NCBI RefSeq assembly: GCF_008245225.1
Contig: NZ_VTAW01000025.1
Span: forward strand, 1-51,227
DNA: 51,227 nt
Source: Natrialba swarupiae
GTDB taxonomy: Archaea; Halobacteriota; Halobacteria; Halobacteriales; Natrialbaceae
Direction: 5' to 3'
This document shows positions 26,711-34,045 of the stretch, piece after piece. Below the pieces are notes generated by a model that saw only the letters and a list, made by a program, of their open reading frames with translations, had not been told where the DNA came from and searched no databases. How positions within the stretch are numbered: the stretch's first letter is position 1; each line of letters opens with the position of its first letter. Both the position numbers and the translations under genes were made by a program.

Positions 26711-26758
26711 TAAGATTTATGTCAGTGGGGTGTATCTATCCTGATACGGACGCTACAT

Positions 26759-26848
26759 GTGACTCTTCGCGAACTGAGTCACAGAATCGCGGCCCGGTGT
26801 TTGGGCCACCGGATCCGCGCCAGCCTCCGTAGAGCAAGTACGGAAGCC
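26759..26848 (+). promoter_or_regulatory. Structured leader ahead of the coiled-coil operon
   Basis: Within about 90 bases three stems can form: GTGACTC/GAGTCAC (26759-26782), a CCGGTG/CACCGG-type stem near 26795-26813, and CCGTA/TACGG near 26828-26844. An in-frame GTG at 26759 could begin translation here, but the hairpins and the better ATG at 26849 argue for an untranslated leader. Confidence 0.35.
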
Positions 26849-27268
26849 ATGACAGACGACGATTCACGGGATACTAAAACTCCCGACCGACAGGACGAAC
26901 CGACTCCCGACACGCAATCCTCCATCGAAACCCGCCTCGAGCACCTGGACATCCTCACCAGATCGCTGCTCGAGGATCTCGAGCGACCGGATCGAACCCC
27001 CGCGATCGACGAGACCGACCGACGAGCGGTCCGGCGTCACATTCTCCAGATCAGGGCGGAGGCGAGTCAGGCGGGGCTCCGACTGGTCGGCCCGGAGGCG
27101 ACGATGCCCTACCGGCCGGGTGCGGATCGCGACGGCCCGCGCCGGGGTGGACTCGTCTCCTCGTCCGAGGGCCCCATGCCCGGGTTCCTCGAGTCCGATC
27201 CCTCGAGCGACGAGCCGACCGACGATCGGCGAACGGGCGACCACGACCGGGGTGGTGACGATGAGTAA
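26849..27268 (+). CDS. Hypothetical acidic protein, first gene of the coiled-coil operon
   Basis: 139 residues. A helical central part (ETRLEHLDILTRSLLEDLER, then RRAVRRHILQIRAEASQAGL) is followed by a disordered, Asp/Gly-rich tail. I recognise no family. Its last 8 bases overlap the start of the coiled-coil gene (ATGAGTAA), so the two are translationally coupled and may form a complex. The start at 26849 was chosen over GTG 26759 because the intervening DNA is hairpin-rich. Only this first, full-length coiled-coil gene has such a partner; the truncated downstream copies do not. Confidence 0.65.
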   Translation: MTDDDSRDTKTPDRQDEPTPDTQSSIETRLEHLDILTRSLLEDLERPDRTPAIDETDRRAVRRHILQIRAEASQAGLRLVGPEATMPYRPGADRDGPRRGGLVSSSEGPMPGFLESDPSSDEPTDDRRTGDHDRGGDDE

Positions 27269-28262
27269 CCGCGAGGCCGACCCGGCGGAACGTCTCGACT
27301 CGACGGAACGTCTCGACTCGACACAACGCCTCGACCCGACGGAACTCCTCGACCGGATCGAGACACTCGAGGCGACCCTCGAGCGGCGTACCGCCCGGAT
27401 CGACGACCTCGAGTATCAAGTGGACGATCTCGAGCGCGACGTCGACGACCTCGAGTCCCAGGTTGAGAACCTCGAGCGCAACGTCGACGATCTCGAGCAC
27501 CAAGTGGACGACCTCGAGCACCAGGTGAACGATCTCGAGCGGGAACTCGAGACGAAAGACGACCGAATCGCCGAGCTCGAATCGAACGCCGATCCGGCAC
27601 AACCCGAGTGCAATCCCAATCGCACGCACCTCGAGTGCAAACTCGAGGCGGTCTGTAACAAGGCGAACGCGAACAAGGCGCGGATCGCGGAACTCCAGTC
27701 GCGCGAACTCGAGAAGGGGGCACACCTCCGGGAGGAACTGGTCGACGAACACGCCGTCGACGTCCCCGACGGCCGCCTCGAGCGGTTCACGAAAGACGAC
27801 GGCCAGCAGTACTACCGTCTGCCAGAACACGCTGATCCACTCGAGCGCGGCGAGGTGTCGCTCGCCTACGGCGACCTGCTGCCGATCCAGCAACTCGCCA
27901 GGATGGACGACGACATGCTGCGGTCCTCCGCGAACGCCCTCCCGACGAGACTCGCCGCGAAACTCTGGCGGGCGCGAACCGACTCGAGCGTCGGCGACGA
28001 TCCCTGGGAACGCGGCTGCAAGGGCGTCGGCGAGTATCTGAAAGCCAGCGATCTCAAACACTGGATCCGCCGGCAGGAAGCTGGTATCAGCGACACCGAC
28101 GCGAAGAAGTTGGTCTCACGGGTGATCGACGCCATACTGGATCTCTCCAAACACCGGGTTGCAGTGAGGAAACGCCAAGAGAGAAAGAACGGCCTCGAGT
28201 ACACCGAGCGTCGGTTGGTGCTTCCCGAGGATGCTGAGATCCCAGGTGAGGGAGGTGAGTAG
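27261..28262 (+). CDS. Coiled-coil protein with conserved C-terminal domain (copy A, full length)
   Basis: 333 residues. After a repetitive start (ERLDSTERLDSTQRLDPTEL), residues of about 30-115 form a heptad coiled coil with near-perfect VDDLEHQ-type repeats. A conserved block follows: CNKANANKARIAELQSRELEKG, then the RLERFTKDDGQQYYRLPEH region. The C-terminal domain runs from EVSLAYGDLLPIQQLARMDD through KASDLKHWIRRQEAGISDT to GLEYTERRLVLPEDAEIPGE. I know this type from other haloarchaeal accessory DNA but no function is known to me. Four partial copies follow downstream (29247, 31142, 32585 and 34513). A 211-base structured element begins 2 bases after its stop. Confidence 0.75.
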   Translation: MSNREADPAERLDSTERLDSTQRLDPTELLDRIETLEATLERRTARIDDLEYQVDDLERDVDDLESQVENLERNVDDLEHQVDDLEHQVNDLERELETKDDRIAELESNADPAQPECNPNRTHLECKLEAVCNKANANKARIAELQSRELEKGAHLREELVDEHAVDVPDGRLERFTKDDGQQYYRLPEHADPLERGEVSLAYGDLLPIQQLARMDDDMLRSSANALPTRLAAKLWRARTDSSVGDDPWERGCKGVGEYLKASDLKHWIRRQEAGISDTDAKKLVSRVIDAILDLSKHRVAVRKRQERKNGLEYTERRLVLPEDAEIPGEGGE

Positions 28263-28263
28263 G

Positions 28264-28474
28264 CCGGTGACAGCTGGTGTCCTCGGGTGACCGGGGACAG
28301 AGATTCAGAAAACGCCTCGAGAGAGGTTGTCTGACTCTTTAAGAAGACGAATCACAGCACGAACGCGGGTGTACGAAGGTTGGATAGCGGTCGGTATCTC
28401 GCTCGAGTGGTCCTCGGTGGGTACACTGAGAGACCCACTCGAGCCGTCCGCCGAAAGACAACAGCTGTCGCCGG
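28264..28474 (+). repeat. Structured repeat element, copy A
   Basis: It begins CCGGTGACAGCTG (28264-28276) and ends with the matching inverted repeat CAGCTGTCGCCGG (28462-28474). Inside are a 9-bp hairpin TGTCCTCGG-GTGA-CCGGGGACA at 28278-28299 and CCTC-GAGA-GAGG at 28315-28326, both with GNRA-type loops. Similar copies follow three partial copies of the coiled-coil gene (29811, 33374, 35036). No conserved reading frame runs through it. It is probably a structured RNA or a recombination site. Confidence 0.65.
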
Positions 28475-28510
28475 CAGATTTTCGTGATCGAGTTTCCGAA
28501 TCCGAGAACG

Positions 28511-28520
28511 CTTATGTGAT
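28511..28520 (+). promoter_or_regulatory. TATA-like box of the DUF433/DUF5615 pair
   Basis: CTTATGTGAT centred 30 bases upstream of the ATG at 28545, consistent with leaderless transcription of the pair directly after repeat element A. Confidence 0.4.
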
Positions 28521-28544
28521 GTGCGACTAAACTAGGAACGACTC

Positions 28545-28823
28545 ATGGCTACCATCGTGCAAACGGACGACGTACTCGGTGGAGAACCCCGTATTGACGG
28601 GACACGCGTGGGTGTTCTCGACGTCTATGAACTCGTAATCGATGGTGGGAACCCACCTGCAGATGTTGCGGATCAACTTGACCGATCGCTTGGTGAAATC
28701 TATACCGCACTCGCATACTATCACGAGCATCCTGAAGAGATGCGTCAGCTCCGCCGAGAACGCGACGAAGTACGAGCCGAACTCGCAGAAAGTGCGTTAC
28801 AACCCCCGGAACCAGCACAGTGA
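28545..28823 (+). CDS. DUF433 antitoxin-like protein
   Basis: 92 residues, with the DUF433 signature: GGEPRIDGTRVGVLDVYELV, then GNPPADVADQLDRSLGEIYT, then ALAYYHEHPEEM. DUF433 proteins are helix-turn-helix proteins commonly paired with DUF5615 PIN-like nucleases and are taken to be the antitoxin and autoregulator. The toxin-like gene starts within its stop codon (GTGA). This is the first of four toxin-antitoxin-like pairs in the array. Confidence 0.85.
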   Translation: MATIVQTDDVLGGEPRIDGTRVGVLDVYELVIDGGNPPADVADQLDRSLGEIYTALAYYHEHPEEMRQLRRERDEVRAELAESALQPPEPAQ

Positions 28824-29179
28824 CTGTCTCATTTTGTACAGATGAACACGTGCCGAGTGTCTTCATCACTACTCTCCAATCGAGTGGCTACGACGTGATC
28901 AAAGCGAATACGATCTTCGGCGAAGGAACGAACGATCGTCAACTCTTGGAGTACTGCGCCGAAAACGAGTATCTATTCCTAACCCACGATAAGAAGGACT
29001 TCAGTGGGCCAGTCAGCAACGGCGTAGACCATTCAGGGATTATTATTTATACAAATCCAGTACTGCTTCGGGACGATCCCGACGGAGTCGTACGAACGCT
29101 TGAACGCGTTCTTGGGTATTATTCGCCGCAGGAACTCGCTGGCGAGCAAATCTGGTTGGATCAGTGGCACTCCTGTTGA
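28820..29179 (+). CDS. DUF5615 PIN-like toxin
   Basis: 119 residues starting with GTG that overlaps the upstream TGA. It has the DUF5615 (Mut7-C/PIN-like) pattern: FCTDEHVPSVFITTLQSSGY (first acidic residue), NDRQLLEYCAENEYLFLTHD (second acidic cluster), KKDFSGP, and GIIIYTNPVLL. Members are predicted metal-dependent RNases. It is co-translated with the DUF433 protein. A decayed, 5'-truncated copy of the coiled-coil gene follows about 65 bases later. Confidence 0.83.
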   Translation: MTVSFCTDEHVPSVFITTLQSSGYDVIKANTIFGEGTNDRQLLEYCAENEYLFLTHDKKDFSGPVSNGVDHSGIIIYTNPVLLRDDPDGVVRTLERVLGYYSPQELAGEQIWLDQWHSC

Positions 29180-29246
29180 TGGTCCAAATGTCTACGCGGA
29201 TAGATAAGCGCTCGGTCGATTCGAATTACCCAGCAAAATTACCACT

Positions 29247-29809
29247 CCGTCGACATTGCCAACGATCGCCGTAAGCGACTCGCGAACGCCGACGGGAGGC
29301 GGTATCACCGTACCGTAACAGGCTAACCCGCTCGAGCGCGGCGAGGTGTCGCTCGCCTACGGCGACCTGCTGCCGATCCAGCAACTCGCCAGGATGGACG
29401 ACGACATGCTGCGGTCGTCCGCGAACGCCCTGCCGACGCGACTCGCCGCGAAACTGTGGCGGGCGCGAACCGACTCGAGCGTCGGCGACGATCCCTGGAA
29501 GCGAGGTTGCAAGGGTGTCGCCGACTATCTGAAAGCCAGCGATCTCAAACACTGGATCCGCTCTCCTCAGAAATCTTCGATTTCTGATGGGCTGTACAAG
29601 AGCGTCGTTCTTGCGAACGCCAGGAAGCCGGCGTCAGCGACACCGACGCGAAGAAGTTGGTCTCACGGGTGATCGACGCCATACTGGATCTCTCGAAGCA
29701 TCGTGTCGCCGTTCGGAAACGCCAAGAGCGGAAGAACGGCCTCGAGTACACCGAGCGTCGGTTGGTGCTTCCCGAGGATGCTGAGATCCCAGGTGAGGGA
29801 GGTGAGTAG
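29247..29809 (+). pseudogene. Coiled-coil gene copy B, truncated and interrupted
   Basis: It aligns with copy A from about residue 165 (CCGTCGAC at 29247) to the stop at 29807-29809. The first 80 bases are diverged, with a small deletion causing a frameshift and an in-frame TAA. From 29325 it is nearly identical to copy A until the WIR codons, where a 59-base hairpin insertion (29562-29620) replaces 3 bases and shifts the frame. It then continues nearly identical to the end. It cannot make the full C-terminal domain. It lies after the DUF433/DUF5615 pair and before repeat element B. Confidence 0.8.
29562..29620. mobile_element. 59-base two-hairpin insertion (mini IS-like)
   Basis: This insertion is absent from the other copies of the gene. 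It consists of a perfect 9-bp hairpin TCAGAAATC-TTC-GATTTCTGA (29567-29587) and CGTTC-TTGC-GAACG (29606-29619). It resembles a palindrome-carrying miniature of IS200/IS605-type ends (PATE-like). The precise boundaries come from comparison with copies A, C and D. Confidence 0.55.
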
Positions 29810-29810
29810 G

Positions 29811-30022
29811 CCGGTGACAGCTGGTGTCCTCGGGTGACCGGGGACAGAGGTTCAGAAAACGCCTCGAGAGAGGTTGTCTGACTCTCTACGAAAACGCACT
29901 CACAGCACGAACGCGGGTGTCCGAGGGTTGGGTACCGGTCGGTATCTCGCTCGAGTGGTCGTCGGTGGTCATACTGACGGACAGAGGTTGGAGGAGATCC
30001 TGACGACAACAGCTGTCACTGG
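29811..30022 (+). repeat. Structured repeat element, copy B
   Basis: 212 bases from CCGGTGACAGCTG (29811-29823) to CAGCTGTCACTGG (30010-30022). The hairpin TGTCCTCGG-GTGA-CCGGGGACA lies at 29825-29846 and CCTC-GAGA-GAGG at 29862-29873. Relative to copy A, the enclosing stem trades one G-C for G-U and one U-G for U-A, preserving pairing. The next toxin-antitoxin pair begins about 95 bases later. Confidence 0.65.
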
Positions 30023-30116
30023 AGGTTCCACGGTATCGACTAACTTCGAGCAGCTTGGAGCCCAGATAATTAACTCGAAATAAATTATTTGACGGAGCAG
30101 ATCTTAGAGGAGGATA

Positions 30117-30656
30117 ATGGGAGATTCAGATCACGGTACGTGGACAGAAACGATGAGTGGTCGTGAACGGGTCCGCGAAGTTGTCGATATGTTGAACGAG
30201 CCAACACCTGTCCAAGAGATCGCTGACCAAGCGGAGGTTTCACGGGCAACAGCTGACGATGAACTTCAGCGCCTAGAGCGGGACGACTGGGTCATCGAAA
30301 CGACAGTTGACGGGACGAAAGCATACGACGCGAATCCGGTTCGGATGCTCTTTGACGAGGTCACCACCCTCATCGAGGAGCATACGCGGGATGAGTTGGA
30401 GGTGCAACTCACAGAGCTGAAAGAAGAACAAGAAGCATTAGCGGCGGAGTTCGATGCCAGTTCACTCGAGGAGTTTCGGGAACAACTCTCCGAAGAGAAA
30501 TTGTCGGCTTCGGAACTTCGTGAACGACGGAATGTAATCGCTACATGGGAAGCGGTCAACACGGAACTCGCGCTTGTGAAGCATGCACTCCACCTGTATG
30601 GCGATGTCGTCGAACTCTCCTCACCGAAAAACAACCGCTACTCCTCACTCGCCTGA
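30117..30656 (+). CDS. HTH antitoxin-like regulator (DUF7342-type)
   Basis: 179 residues. An N-terminal winged helix-turn-helix (VQEIADQAEVSRATADDELQ, then LERDDWVIETTVDGTKAY) is followed by a long charged helix (LKEEQEALAAEFDASSLEEF) and a C-terminal region reading VNTELALVKHALHLYGDVV. I associate this with haloarchaeal DUF7342-type regulators paired with a small toxin-like protein. A good ribosome-binding sequence (GAGGAGG) sits just before the ATG, unlike most genes here. Its stop overlaps the next start (TGATG). Confidence 0.7.
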   Translation: MGDSDHGTWTETMSGRERVREVVDMLNEPTPVQEIADQAEVSRATADDELQRLERDDWVIETTVDGTKAYDANPVRMLFDEVTTLIEEHTRDELEVQLTELKEEQEALAAEFDASSLEEFREQLSEEKLSASELRERRNVIATWEAVNTELALVKHALHLYGDVVELSSPKNNRYSSLA

Positions 30657-31144
30657 TGGTCGTTTTCCTCGCGAATCGAGCCAACTTACAGCGGAAGCGG
30701 CTTCACGATCGTATCCGAAACCGTCTCAGTGGCGAGTTCGATGGTGTTCACCGACGCCGTACCGAACCGCGAGAAGCGGGGTCGTATCGCGTCGTTGGTA
30801 CGGTGAACCCACGAAAGCTCCTAGACGATGAAGAGTATCTGACGACGACCGCACGAGTCGAAGTTGGATTCCAACTGCAGACGGGCGAACCGTACGAGTA
30901 TTACTGGTTCAACTGGATCGAACCGGATCGACAACTGCTGGTCGGCTGGCATCAGGACGATACACACGACAATCTTGGACCAGTTCACCTGCAAGTGAAC
31001 GATAGCGCAACAGCTGTGGACCATCAGCCAGCGAACTTCATCGACTCACACCCGCTCGACGTTATCGAGCGGAGACTCGAATCACTCCCCGATGCAGTCA
31101 CTGCAGTCGAGTGGGAAGACGGACGACCGGTTGGACTTCGGTAA
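30656..31144 (+). CDS. TumE-like toxin protein
   Basis: 162 residues from the ATG within the upstream stop. The core YEYYWFNWIEPDRQLLVGWH followed by QDDTHDNLGPVHLQVN resembles the strand-rich TumE/DUF6516 group of toxin-like proteins, in which a tryptophan/histidine-rich sheet is conserved. The mechanism is uncertain. It is co-translated with the HTH protein. Its TAA stop coincides with the first bases of a truncated coiled-coil gene copy (E), a sharp junction also seen after the fourth pair. Confidence 0.6.
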   Translation: MVVFLANRANLQRKRLHDRIRNRLSGEFDGVHRRRTEPREAGSYRVVGTVNPRKLLDDEEYLTTTARVEVGFQLQTGEPYEYYWFNWIEPDRQLLVGWHQDDTHDNLGPVHLQVNDSATAVDHQPANFIDSHPLDVIERRLESLPDAVTAVEWEDGRPVGLR

Positions 31145-31292
31145 CAAGTGCAAACAGGAACGGATGATAGAACTGCAGTCCCGCGAACTCGAGAAAGGCG
31201 CGCACCTCCGCGAAGAGACGGTCGACGAACACGTCGTCGACGTTCCCGATGGGCGTCTCGAGCGGATCACGAAAGACGACGGCAAGCAGACA
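31142..31292 (+). pseudogene. Coiled-coil gene copy E, internal fragment
   Basis: About 150 bases matching copy A residues 130-182: NKCKQERMIELQSRELEKGA, then VDEHVVDVPDGRLERITKDD. It begins at the stop codon of the TumE-like gene and breaks off after KDDGKQ, where TnpB-derived sequence begins. It therefore lacks both the coiled coil and the C-terminal domain, and no repeat element follows it. Confidence 0.75.
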
Positions 31293-31631
31293 CTTTCACT
31301 CAAACCCGATGTGATCGACTGATCCTACACCAGCCAACAATGCTCGAAGTGTAGCTGTACGCTCGAAGAGAATCGTGACGGCCAGCACTTCACGTGTCTC
31401 GACTGTTCGTACTCGGCGAACGCCGACTACAACGCAGCGAAAAACGTTGCCCGGAAACTCGCACTCAAACTCCAGCAAGGGCAGAAGTCCCCTGCTGGAG
31501 GGGCGTTCTGTCAGTACGCCCTGAACTCGGGGACGATGACCGTGAATACCACTGAAGTGGCGTCCGACGCCTACGTGTCGGCAGAACGGGAGTCCACCGA
31601 CAAGCCAACGGTTTCAGCCGTTGGTAGCTGA
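31293..31631 (+). pseudogene. TnpB C-terminal remnant (IS1341-type)
   Basis: In the same frame as copy E and after an in-frame TGA at 31320-31322, the sequence encodes the TnpB zinc ribbon and RuvC end: YTSQQCSKCSCTLEENRDG, FTCLDCSYSANADYNAAKNV, then a variable tail ending in VSAVGS before TGA at 31629. The two CxxC pairs and ADYNAAKN are intact, but the first 300 or so residues are missing. The tail resembles that of the complete TnpB at 35263 in its CLxC and ADYNAAKN blocks but differs in sequence. Confidence 0.8.
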
Positions 31632-31660
31632 CCGGAACTCTGTGAGCCGTAGTGCACAGA

Positions 31661-31684
31661 GTTATATCGGTACACTACGTAGTG
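31661..31684 (+). promoter_or_regulatory. TATA box and palindromic operator of the third pair
   Basis: GTTATATCGG (31661-31670) is centred 26 bases before the ATG at 31691, and CACTACGTAGTG (31673-31684), a perfect 12-base palindrome, lies between box and start. A repressor bound there would block transcription, the classic arrangement of antitoxin autoregulation. The core ACTACGTAGT is also in the palindrome at 26697-26710. Confidence 0.6.
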
Positions 31685-31690
31685 AGTTAT

Positions 31691-32062
31691 ATGAGTCGGA
31701 ATGATCGAGGTGAGTACTCATCGACAGTGACGGACGAGGAAATCCTTGCATTCATCGCTCGCGAGGATCGGCCAATCCAGACAGCACAGTCAATCAGTGA
31801 TCAGTTCGGTATCGACCGCTCGCAAGCCTATCGACGGCTCCAACGTCTTTCCGACGATGGCGTTCTCGAGCGATCAAAGGTTGGAGGGAGAGCTGTCGTA
31901 TGGTGGCTCTCTACCGAGAGTGAGCGGGCAAGCGAAGTACTAATCAGTGACGTCAACCCAGACGATCCACTGTTTGATCGGGAGACCTTCGCGGCAGGAG
32001 AGCCGACCACTACCTCCGAACGCATCGATGACATCCTCTACGGTGACGCTGGACCGTCATGA
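31691..32062 (+). CDS. Winged-helix antitoxin of a PIN-domain pair
   Basis: 123 residues from the ATG at 31691, which fits the TATA box better than an upstream in-frame start at 31652. The N-terminal half is a winged helix: ILAFIAREDRPIQTAQSISD, then FGIDRSQAYRRLQRLSDDGV, then WWLS. The C-terminal tail DPLFDRETFAAGEPTTTSER followed by IDDILYGD is the kind of extended segment antitoxins use to wrap the toxin. The overlapping ATGA couples it to the PIN toxin. Confidence 0.78.
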   Translation: MSRNDRGEYSSTVTDEEILAFIAREDRPIQTAQSISDQFGIDRSQAYRRLQRLSDDGVLERSKVGGRAVVWWLSTESERASEVLISDVNPDDPLFDRETFAAGEPTTTSERIDDILYGDAGPS

Positions 32063-32517
32063 GCCAAGAGACACCGACTCCACTATTCATCGACACCGGC
32101 GGGTTCTACGCAGCGTATGTCGAGGACGACGCTAACCATGATCGAGCTTCAGCTGTGTTCGATGCGATTCAGGCTGGTGAATACGGGCCGATCGTTACGA
32201 GTCGGTACGTTCTTGCCGAGCTCGCAACCGTGATCCTCTACCGGAAAAGCCACTACCACGCTGTCTCGACGCTCGAGGAGCTCCGGGCCTCAGAAACGAT
32301 CAATGTGGTTCCCGTGACTGAGGACATATTCGATGCGGCAAACGAGCAGTTCGGAGACTACGATGACCAGGAAATCGCCTTCTTCGATCACCTTGGCGGT
32401 GCACTCGCTCGTGAATACGGGATTGAGCATGTCTTCACATTCGATCCGGACGATTTCCATACGCTGGGGTTCACTGTCGTTCCAGTCGATACGGCAGACG
32501 GCTCTCGTCGCAAATGA
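32059..32517 (+). CDS. PIN-domain ribonuclease toxin (VapC-like)
   Basis: 152 residues. PIN-domain acidic residues are visible in LFIDTGGFYAAYVEDDANHD (first Asp), TSRYVLAELATVILYR (Glu), and FFDHLGGALAREYGIEHVFT followed by FDPDDF (late Asp residues). VapC-type toxins cut RNA with Mg2+. Start and upstream stop overlap (ATGA). The gene is followed within about 70 bases by coiled-coil gene copy C. Confidence 0.85.
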   Translation: MSQETPTPLFIDTGGFYAAYVEDDANHDRASAVFDAIQAGEYGPIVTSRYVLAELATVILYRKSHYHAVSTLEELRASETINVVPVTEDIFDAANEQFGDYDDQEIAFFDHLGGALAREYGIEHVFTFDPDDFHTLGFTVVPVDTADGSRRK

Positions 32518-32584
32518 TTCTCGTCAGAATCCGGCTACTGCTCGAGTCAAGGCGTCAAACACCAACGAGCAGTTAATCGACTAG

Positions 32585-33370
32585 TTCGACGACGGCCTTG
32601 CCATCCTCGAGAGACGAATCGAAGCCCTCGAGCGACAACTCGACCGGAAAGACGAACGCATTACCGACCTCGAGACCCGACTCGAGGAACAGAACGAACA
32701 CCTCGCAGAAACCGAGCAAGCGTGTGATCGCCTCGAGAAAGCGACCGACGCAGCGCTGAACAAGGCAAGCGCGAACAAGGAGCGAGTAACCGAACTCCAG
32801 TCACGCGAACTCGAAAAAGGCGCCCACCTCCGTGAAGCAACCGTCGACGAACACCTCGTCGAGGTCCCCAATGGGCGTCTCGAGCGGGTCACGAAAGACG
32901 ACGGCCAGCAGTACTTTCGATTACCGGAGCAGGCCGACCTACTCAATCGAAGTGAGGTCTCCCTCGCCTACGGGGACCTCCTCCCGATCCAGCAACTGGC
33001 CCGGATGGACGAGGAGATGCGTCGCTCCGCTGCAAATACAGTTCCCACACGGCTCGCAGCGAAGCTGTGGCAAGCACGGACTGACGATAGTGTCGGTGAC
33101 AATCCCTGAGAGGAGGGCTGCCGAGAGGTCGGTGAGTACGTCACAGCAAGCGATCTCAAACACTGGATCCGCCGGCAAGAAGCCGGCATCAGCGACACCT
33201 ACGCGAAGAAGCTGGTCTCGAGAGTGATCGATGCTGTTCTCGACCTCTCGAAGCATCGGGTGGCCGTCCGCAAACAGGCGAAACGAAAGAACGGCCTCGA
33301 GTACACAGAGCGGCGGTTAGTACTCCCTGCCGACGCCGAGATTCCCGGTGAAACAGGAGGAGGTGAATAA
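32585..33370 (+). pseudogene. Coiled-coil gene copy C, start lost and one nonsense codon
   Basis: A nearly full-length relative of copy A that lacks a start codon; an in-frame TAG at 32582-32584 precedes it. It has a shorter coiled coil (ILERRIEALERQLDRKDERI) and the whole C-terminal domain. TGA at 33107-33109 replaces the Trp codon of the conserved DDPWE motif (here DNP-stop-E). Apart from that the frame is open to TAA at 33368-33370. The nonsense codon looks recent, because flanking codons remain conserved. Repeat element C follows after 3 bases. Confidence 0.8.
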
Positions 33371-33373
33371 GCG

Positions 33374-33585
33374 GCGGTGACAGCTGGTGTCCTCGGATGA
33401 CCAGGGACAGTGGGTTACAGCACGCCTCGAGAGGGGATTTGTAACTCTCTGGGACGCCTCACTCACAGCAGGACAGCGGGTGTACGAGGGTTGGGTAGCA
33501 TCGGGTGTATCCCTCGAGTGGTCGTCGGTGGTCATACTAATGGACAGGGGTAGGAGGTCATTCTGACGACAACAGCTGTCACTGG
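33374..33585 (+). repeat. Structured repeat element, copy C
   Basis: 212 bases, ending in CAGCTGTCACTGG (33573-33585), which pairs with GGTGACAGCTG at its start. The first hairpin is at 33388-33409 with an ATGA loop and one mismatch. The second is at 33425-33436, where CCTC-GAGA-GGGG keeps pairing through a G-U. More diverged from A and B, and useful for testing covariation. Confidence 0.62.
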
Positions 33586-33651
33586 AGGTTCTTAACTTGT
33601 AGCCGCCGTCCTTTCCCCAGTACTATGCCCCGAGGACTTGATCTGCACCCC

Positions 33652-33698
33652 ATTGGTCTGTTGACCAATATCCTTATTGTATTGGCCGGTGAACCAAT
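33652..33698 (+). promoter_or_regulatory. Tandem operators around the TATA box of the fourth pair
   Basis: ATTGGTCTGTTGACCAAT (33652-33669, perfect 7-bp arms) and the related ATTGGCCGGTGAACCAAT (33681-33698) are spaced 29 bases apart. They flank a TATA-like TCCTTATTGT whose centre is about 31 bases ahead of the ATG at 33707. This is a strong candidate for autoregulation by the HTH partner at 34042. Confidence 0.62.
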
Positions 33699-33706
33699 AG
33701 TAGAGG

Positions 33707-34045
33707 ATGGCCTCTCTGAGCGATGATGACCTCGACGGGATAAGTGACGGGGAGAAGTACCCAGATGGGACCGTTGTCCGCGTGTTTTGCATGCGGACAA
33801 CCCGCGACGCATACCCATCTGGCTGGGCCTACAAGCTCCACTACGGTGCGACGGAGCCAGACCCGCCCCGCACCCTTGACGATGGGACGATTCGTCGGTA
33901 CGATAACTCGCACGAAGACACGAAAGGGCACGAACTCCACGTTGCACCGGATCCCGAACCAGAGATGATCGAATTCCCGGGAATGGTTGAACTCTGGGAA
34001 CGGTTCTGGAGCGAAATTCCGAAATCCGAGTTCGAGGTTCAGTGA
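33707..34045 (+). CDS. TumE/DUF6516-family toxin
   Basis: 112 residues, with TumE/DUF6516 features: GTVVRVFCMRTTRDAYPSGW, then YKLHYG, then DDGTIRRYDNSHEDTKGHEL, where the RYDN and H residues are conserved, and a C-terminal EFPGMVELWERFWSEI helix. The family is paired with HTH antitoxins; its target is not settled as far as I know. Here the toxin comes first and the regulator second, the reverse of the other three pairs. Confidence 0.78.
   Translation: MASLSDDDLDGISDGEKYPDGTVVRVFCMRTTRDAYPSGWAYKLHYGATEPDPPRTLDDGTIRRYDNSHEDTKGHELHVAPDPEPEMIEFPGMVELWERFWSEIPKSEFEVQ

Noticed and set aside
27051..28061. 336-codon minus-strand frame opposite the coiled-coil gene
   Set aside because: It reads through heptad-repeat DNA in reverse, giving VVHLVLEVVDVALE-like repeats. 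The plus-strand copies are conserved at protein level and the antisense is not.
33107..33109. TGA in copy C as a recoded codon
   Set aside because: No sign of selenocysteine or pyrrolysine elements. The other copies have Trp, so a nonsense mutation is simpler.
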